A stretch of 64,000 bases of DNA from Muricoccus pecuniae (GTDB lineage: Bacteria; Pseudomonadota; Alphaproteobacteria; Acetobacterales; Acetobacteraceae). Shown here one piece after another: positions 60,609 to 64,000 of this stretch (its first letter is position 1; each line of letters starts with the position of its first letter). The notes below the pieces were generated by a model. It ran no database searches. It saw only the letters and a program-made list of their open reading frames with translations, and was not told the DNA's origin. Both the position numbers and the translations under genes were made by a program. Location: assembly GCF_014199205.1 (NCBI RefSeq), contig NZ_JACIJD010000001.1:186001-250000 (forward strand), read 5' to 3'.

Positions 60609-60707
60609 GGGCGGGGGCGGGCCATGGGGGGTGCCGGCCGCGGCGGTGGAAGCCGCCATGCGGGTTCCGCGTTGTTCCGGTATCCAATCCATGAGAGGGC
60701 CGGTCCC

Positions 60708-61070
60708 ATGCCACGGGGCGACAAGTCCGCCTATACCGACAAGCAGAAGCGCATGGCGGAGCATATCGAGCAGGGCTACGAGGCCCGCGGCGTGCCGGAG
60801 GACGAGGCCGAGCGCCGGGCATGGGCGACCGTCAACAAGGAGACGGGCGGGGGCAAGAGGAGCGGTTCCGGCCGCGGCAGGCCGATGAACACCGAGCCGT
60901 CGAAGACCGGCGGCAAGCGCGGCGGGGCGGCCTCCGCGGCCCGGCCGGCGAGCGCCCGCTCGGCCTCGGCCGTGAAGGCGGCGGCGAGCCGCACGCCGGA
61001 GGAGCGCTCCGCCTCCGCGCGCAAGGCCGCGGCCACGCGCAAGCGGAATGCCGAGCGCAAGGGCGCCTGA
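60708..61070 (+). CDS. Small basic protein of the group often named plasmid stabilization protein
   Basis: A 120-residue protein. The conserved N-terminal segment is MPRGDKSAYTDKQKRMAEHI, then YEARGVPEDEAERRAWATVNKETGGGK. A Lys/Ala/Ser/Arg-rich tail with SASAVKAAASRTPEERSASARKAAATRKRN resembles histone-H1-like DNA-binding tails. Database names for this group are not supported by function, and it is chromosomal here. The ATG at 60708 matches the conserved start. It converges with the AI-2E transporter gene (5-bp gap). Confidence 0.78.
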   Translation: MPRGDKSAYTDKQKRMAEHIEQGYEARGVPEDEAERRAWATVNKETGGGKRSGSGRGRPMNTEPSKTGGKRGGAASAARPASARSASAVKAAASRTPEERSASARKAAATRKRNAERKGA

Positions 61071-61075
61071 TCCGG

Positions 61076-63082
61076 TCAGCCCGGAAGCGGCTTCTCCAGA
61101 ACCGCCTTCGCCGCGCCCGTCTCCTGCGCGCCGGAGGCGGCGACCCTCAGGCAGGCCGTGACGGCGTCGTGGAGCGAGGAGGTGTAGTGGTCGGCGCCCA
61201 CGGCCTTCGCCTGGGCCTCGTCCGTCAGCACCGCCTCCCCCTCCGGCCAGAGGCCGACGAGCAGCGGCACCCCCGGCATGCGCTGGCGCAGGCGGCGGAG
61301 GAGGTAGCGGAGATGCGCGGGGCTGCCGGAGATATCGAGATAGGAGATGCAGACCATCGCGACGCCCGACGTGTCCAGCCGACCGACCTGCTGGCGCGAG
61401 CTGGCCTCGTGCGGGATCACGCGCGCGCCCAGCCCGTGCTTCGTGAGCAGCTGGGCGAGCATGGCCGAGGCCGCCTCGTCCAGCGGGCCGCGCCCGGCGA
61501 GGCAGAGCACGGGGGTCTCCGATCCCCAGTTGCCCGCCCGCTCCTCCCGCGGGGGGAGGGGCACGTCGGGGGCGGGCTGGGCGGGCACGGCCTTCTCGGC
61601 GACCGTCGTGCTCGTCAGCTCCGGGTCCTCCTTGTGCGATTTCTCCGGCGGATCCCTGTCCGGCACCTCGACGAGGTCGTTCACCAGGCCGGAGACGGCG
61701 TTCTTGATGCGCTCCAGCCTCTGCGGGCGCAGCACGCCGCGCTCGGCGTCGTTCGCGGCCAGGCGCAGGCCCTTGAGCGCGACCTCGTCGTAATAGGAGG
61801 TGAGGGAGCGCTCCTGCAGCAGCGTCTCGGCCTGGGACAGGGCCTCGTCCGTGTCCCCGGCCAGGATGCGCTGGTAGAAGTTCTCCACGGGGGTGAGGGC
61901 CGGGCGGTCGCCCAGCATGACATCCAGGAATTCCAGCCGCTCCACATGCCGCCCGAGCACGACGAGGCAGAGGGTGAGGGGGGTGGCGAGGATCAGCCCG
62001 ATCGGGCCCCAGAGCCAGGTCCAGAAGATGGCGGCGATGATGACCGAGACGGGCGAGAGGCCGGTGCTGTGGCCGTAGACCATGGGCTCGACGACCTGCC
62101 CCATCAGCGGCTCGGTCACGAGGAAGAGGGCGGCGGTCCAGCCCACCATGGTCCAGCCGGGCTCGGTGCCCGCGGCGAGCACGATGGGGAAGGCGGCCGC
62201 GAGAATGGAGCCGACATAGGGCACGAAGCGGAACAGCGCGGCGAGGATGCCCCAGACCACCGGGCTGGGCACGCCGATGAAGTAGAGCCCGATCGCGATC
62301 ATCACGCCGAAGGCGCTGTTCAGCATGAGCTGGGCGAGGAAGTACTTGCTCAGCCGCCGCCCGGCCTCGTCCAGCGCCTCGGTGGTGCGGTGCAGGTCGC
62401 TTGAGCCGAAGAGGCGGATGAGCCTGTCCCGCAGGTCCGCCTGCTGGAGCAGGATGAAGACGGAGACGATGAAGACGATGAAGGTCGTCTCCAGCGGGCC
62501 GAGCACGGGCGAGACGAATTTCTGGATCAGTTCGAAGCCCGAGGCCTCGGCCTGCCTGATCTCCACGGGCACGGGGCGGCGATCGCCTTCCGTGCCGGGC
62601 AGGGTGGGCTCGGGACGCGCGGCCGGCGGGGGCACGCCGGGGGCGTCCGCCGGGACAGGGGGAGCCGCCTCGTTGTTCAGGCGCTTGGAGATCTCGTTGA
62701 TGCGGCCGAGGACCGATCCCTGCGCCGTCTGCACCTTCTCCTGGATGGCGCTCTGGTAGCGAGGGGCGTCCCGCGCCAGCCCCGCGATCTGCACGCCGAT
62801 GATGGCGCCGATGAGGCTGATGACCCCGATCGCCAGCATCACCGAGAGCAGCACGGCCGGCACGCGGGGCAGCTTGAAGCGCCGGAGCTGCATCACCACG
62901 GGGGCGAGAACGAAGGAGAGGAGGATGGCGAGGGTGATCGGGATCAGCACCTCGCGCGCGAGATAGAGCGCGGCCACCGTCACGACGGAGACCACCACGG
63001 TCAGCAGATGGGACATGTCCGGGCTCGCCGCGGGCTGGACCTCGGCCGGTGGGCGCGGCTCGGGCGCGGTGGTGGTGCTCAT
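61076..63082 (-). CDS. AI-2E family transporter with extra C-terminal Rossmann-like domain
   Basis: A 668-residue membrane protein. The AI-2E exporter/permease domain has paired N-terminal helices, a large loop (about residues 120-210) and C-terminal helices containing YFIGVPSPVVWGILAALFRFVPYVGSILAAAFP and EPMVYGHSTGLSPVSVIIAAIFWTWLWGP. After about residue 390 comes a cytoplasmic helical region, then from VLCLAGRGPLDEAASAMLAQLL (about 510) a Rossmann-like domain resembling a cobalamin-binding fold without the B12 His motif. The transported compound is unknown; the family name does not prove autoinducer transport. ATG 63082 chosen; 63145 possible. Confidence 0.88.
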   Translation of the reverse strand: MSTTTAPEPRPPAEVQPAASPDMSHLLTVVVSVVTVAALYLAREVLIPITLAILLSFVLAPVVMQLRRFKLPRVPAVLLSVMLAIGVISLIGAIIGVQIAGLARDAPRYQSAIQEKVQTAQGSVLGRINEISKRLNNEAAPPVPADAPGVPPPAARPEPTLPGTEGDRRPVPVEIRQAEASGFELIQKFVSPVLGPLETTFIVFIVSVFILLQQADLRDRLIRLFGSSDLHRTTEALDEAGRRLSKYFLAQLMLNSAFGVMIAIGLYFIGVPSPVVWGILAALFRFVPYVGSILAAAFPIVLAAGTEPGWTMVGWTAALFLVTEPLMGQVVEPMVYGHSTGLSPVSVIIAAIFWTWLWGPIGLILATPLTLCLVVLGRHVERLEFLDVMLGDRPALTPVENFYQRILAGDTDEALSQAETLLQERSLTSYYDEVALKGLRLAANDAERGVLRPQRLERIKNAVSGLVNDLVEVPDRDPPEKSHKEDPELTSTTVAEKAVPAQPAPDVPLPPREERAGNWGSETPVLCLAGRGPLDEAASAMLAQLLTKHGLGARVIPHEASSRQQVGRLDTSGVAMVCISYLDISGSPAHLRYLLRRLRQRMPGVPLLVGLWPEGEAVLTDEAQAKAVGADHYTSSLHDAVTACLRVAASGAQETGAAKAVLEKPLPG

Positions 63083-63241
63083 GGCCGGCGGGCGCGGCTC
63101 CCTGTCGTTCTGGACGGGGAACGCGCCGGGCCCTCTCTCGTCCACGCCCGGGAGGCCCCGCGGGGGGACACGGCTTCGTTAGTAGCTTTCGGGAAGGCCC
63201 GCACCGCCCGCGGCCGGAGCCTTCCTCTCGGGTGCCGCCGG

Positions 63242-64000
63242 TCAGGCGATGGCGTGGATCGCGTCGGCCAGCGTGCCCATCATGCGGTCCACATGCGGCT
63301 TCTCCACGATCAGCGGGGGGGAGAGGGCCACGATATCGCCGGTGACGCGGATGAGCACGCCCTCGTCGAAGCAGCGGCGGAAGACGTCCATAGCGCGGGC
63401 GCCGGGCTTGCCCTCGCGCGGGGCCAGCTCGATCCCGGCGATGAGGCCGAAGTTGCGGATGTCCACCACCCCCGGCGCGCTGCGAAGGGAGTGCGCCGCC
63501 TCCTCCCAATAGGGCTCGATGGCCCGCGCCCGGCCGGGCAGGTCCTCCTCCCGGTGGAGGGCCAGGGTGGCGATGGCCGCCGCCGAGGCGAGGGGATGGC
63601 CGGAATAGGTGTAGCCGTGGAACAGCTCGATCCCGGCGGGGGAGCCCTCCACCACGGTCTCGTAAACCTCGTTGGTGGTGGCGACGGCCCCCATGGGCAC
63701 GGCGGCGTTGGTCAGCCCCTTGGCCATGGTCATGATGTCGGGCGCGACGCCCAGGCGCTCGGCACCGAAATCCGTGCCGAGGCGGCCGAAGCCGGTGATG
63801 ACCTCGTCATAGATCAGCAGGATGCCGTGCTTGTCGCAGAGCTCGCGGAGGCGCTGGAGATAACCCTTCGGCGGCACGAGCACGCCGGTGGAGCCGGCGA
63901 CGGGCTCCACCATCACCGCCGCAATGGTGTCGCCGTGCAGGGCGACGAGGTCTTCCAGCTTGTTCGCCAGCTCCGCCCCGTGCTCCGGCATGCCCTTGGT
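63242..64000 (-). CDS. Class III aminotransferase (omega-amino acid:pyruvate type), truncated by window edge
   Basis: The last 252 codons of a PLP aminotransferase; the frame remains open to base 64000. VMVEPVAGSTGVLVPPKGYL, LLIYDEVITGFGRLG (PLP-contacting Asp) and the Schiff-base Lys in TMAKGLTNAAVPMGAV are present. GYTYSGHPLASAAAIATL and the carboxylate-binding Arg region GLIAGIELAPREG follow. The pattern is closest to beta-alanine/omega-amino acid:pyruvate transaminases. Its partner genes lie outside the window. Confidence 0.92.
   Translation of the reverse strand, partial: TKGMPEHGAELANKLEDLVALHGDTIAAVMVEPVAGSTGVLVPPKGYLQRLRELCDKHGILLIYDEVITGFGRLGTDFGAERLGVAPDIMTMAKGLTNAAVPMGAVATTNEVYETVVEGSPAGIELFHGYTYSGHPLASAAAIATLALHREEDLPGRARAIEPYWEEAAHSLRSAPGVVDIRNFGLIAGIELAPREGKPGARAMDVFRRCFDEGVLIRVTGDIVALSPPLIVEKPHVDRMMGTLADAIHAIA

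Overview
The window is very GC-rich and has dense, tightly overlapping genes of alphaproteobacterial type. The gene families and gene orders (ileS-lspA-DUF3035-M16-M16, DUF3297, DUF3775, UrtABCDE, polyamine-type ABC transporter, TRAP transporter, exported Fe/Mn SOD) fit a Rhodospirillales/Acetobacteraceae bacterium such as a Roseomonas relative. That assignment is inference from content; no rRNA or tRNA gene was seen.

Layout. 1-3827 (+): polyamine-type ABC transporter (ATPase cut by the window edge, binding protein, two permeases) with unusual catalytic motifs. 3928-5362: exported SOD convergent with a nicotinamidase. 12165-5424 (-): ileS, lspA, a DUF3035 lipoprotein and a pair of M16 peptidases. 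12393-12686: DUF3297 protein. 12722-35522: capsular polysaccharide locus. It has two outer glycosyltransferases, an export block (lipoprotein-kpsM-kpsT-kpsE-kpsD, all overlapping or nearly so), kpsC, and an operon of glycosyltransferase, type I polyketide synthase, alpha-oxoamine synthase, formyltransferase and kpsS. 35855-38163: two short-chain dehydrogenases and a crotonase. 38456-41073: YfiR-like protein and TonB-dependent receptor. 46615-41261 (-): urea transporter urtABCDE behind a good sigma-54 promoter match. 49717-46811 (-): TRAP transporter. 55160-49890 (-): dipeptide-type ABC transporter. 55255-61070: phosphoribosyltransferase, DUF1194 protein, DUF3775 protein, small secreted protein, aldo/keto reductase, WD40 protein, COG0523 GTPase and a small basic protein. 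63082-61076: AI-2E family transporter. The window ends inside a class III aminotransferase.

The most interesting region is 24568-34105. A KS-AT-DH-(MT-like)-ER-KR-ACP synthase without a thioesterase is followed by a PLP-dependent alpha-oxoamine synthase and a formyltransferase. The junctions are TTGA and CTGA stop/start overlaps, so the downstream genes appear to start at TTG and CTG. The PKS and oxoamine synthase resemble RkpA and RkpG of rhizobial K-antigen loci. The best reading is a dedicated lipid assembly line: a reduced acyl chain is released by decarboxylative condensation with an amino acid and perhaps N-formylated, giving a sphingoid-like lipid that serves as anchor or acceptor for the capsule chain made by KpsS/KpsC and exported by KpsMTED. 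The formyltransferase step and the final lipid are hypotheses.
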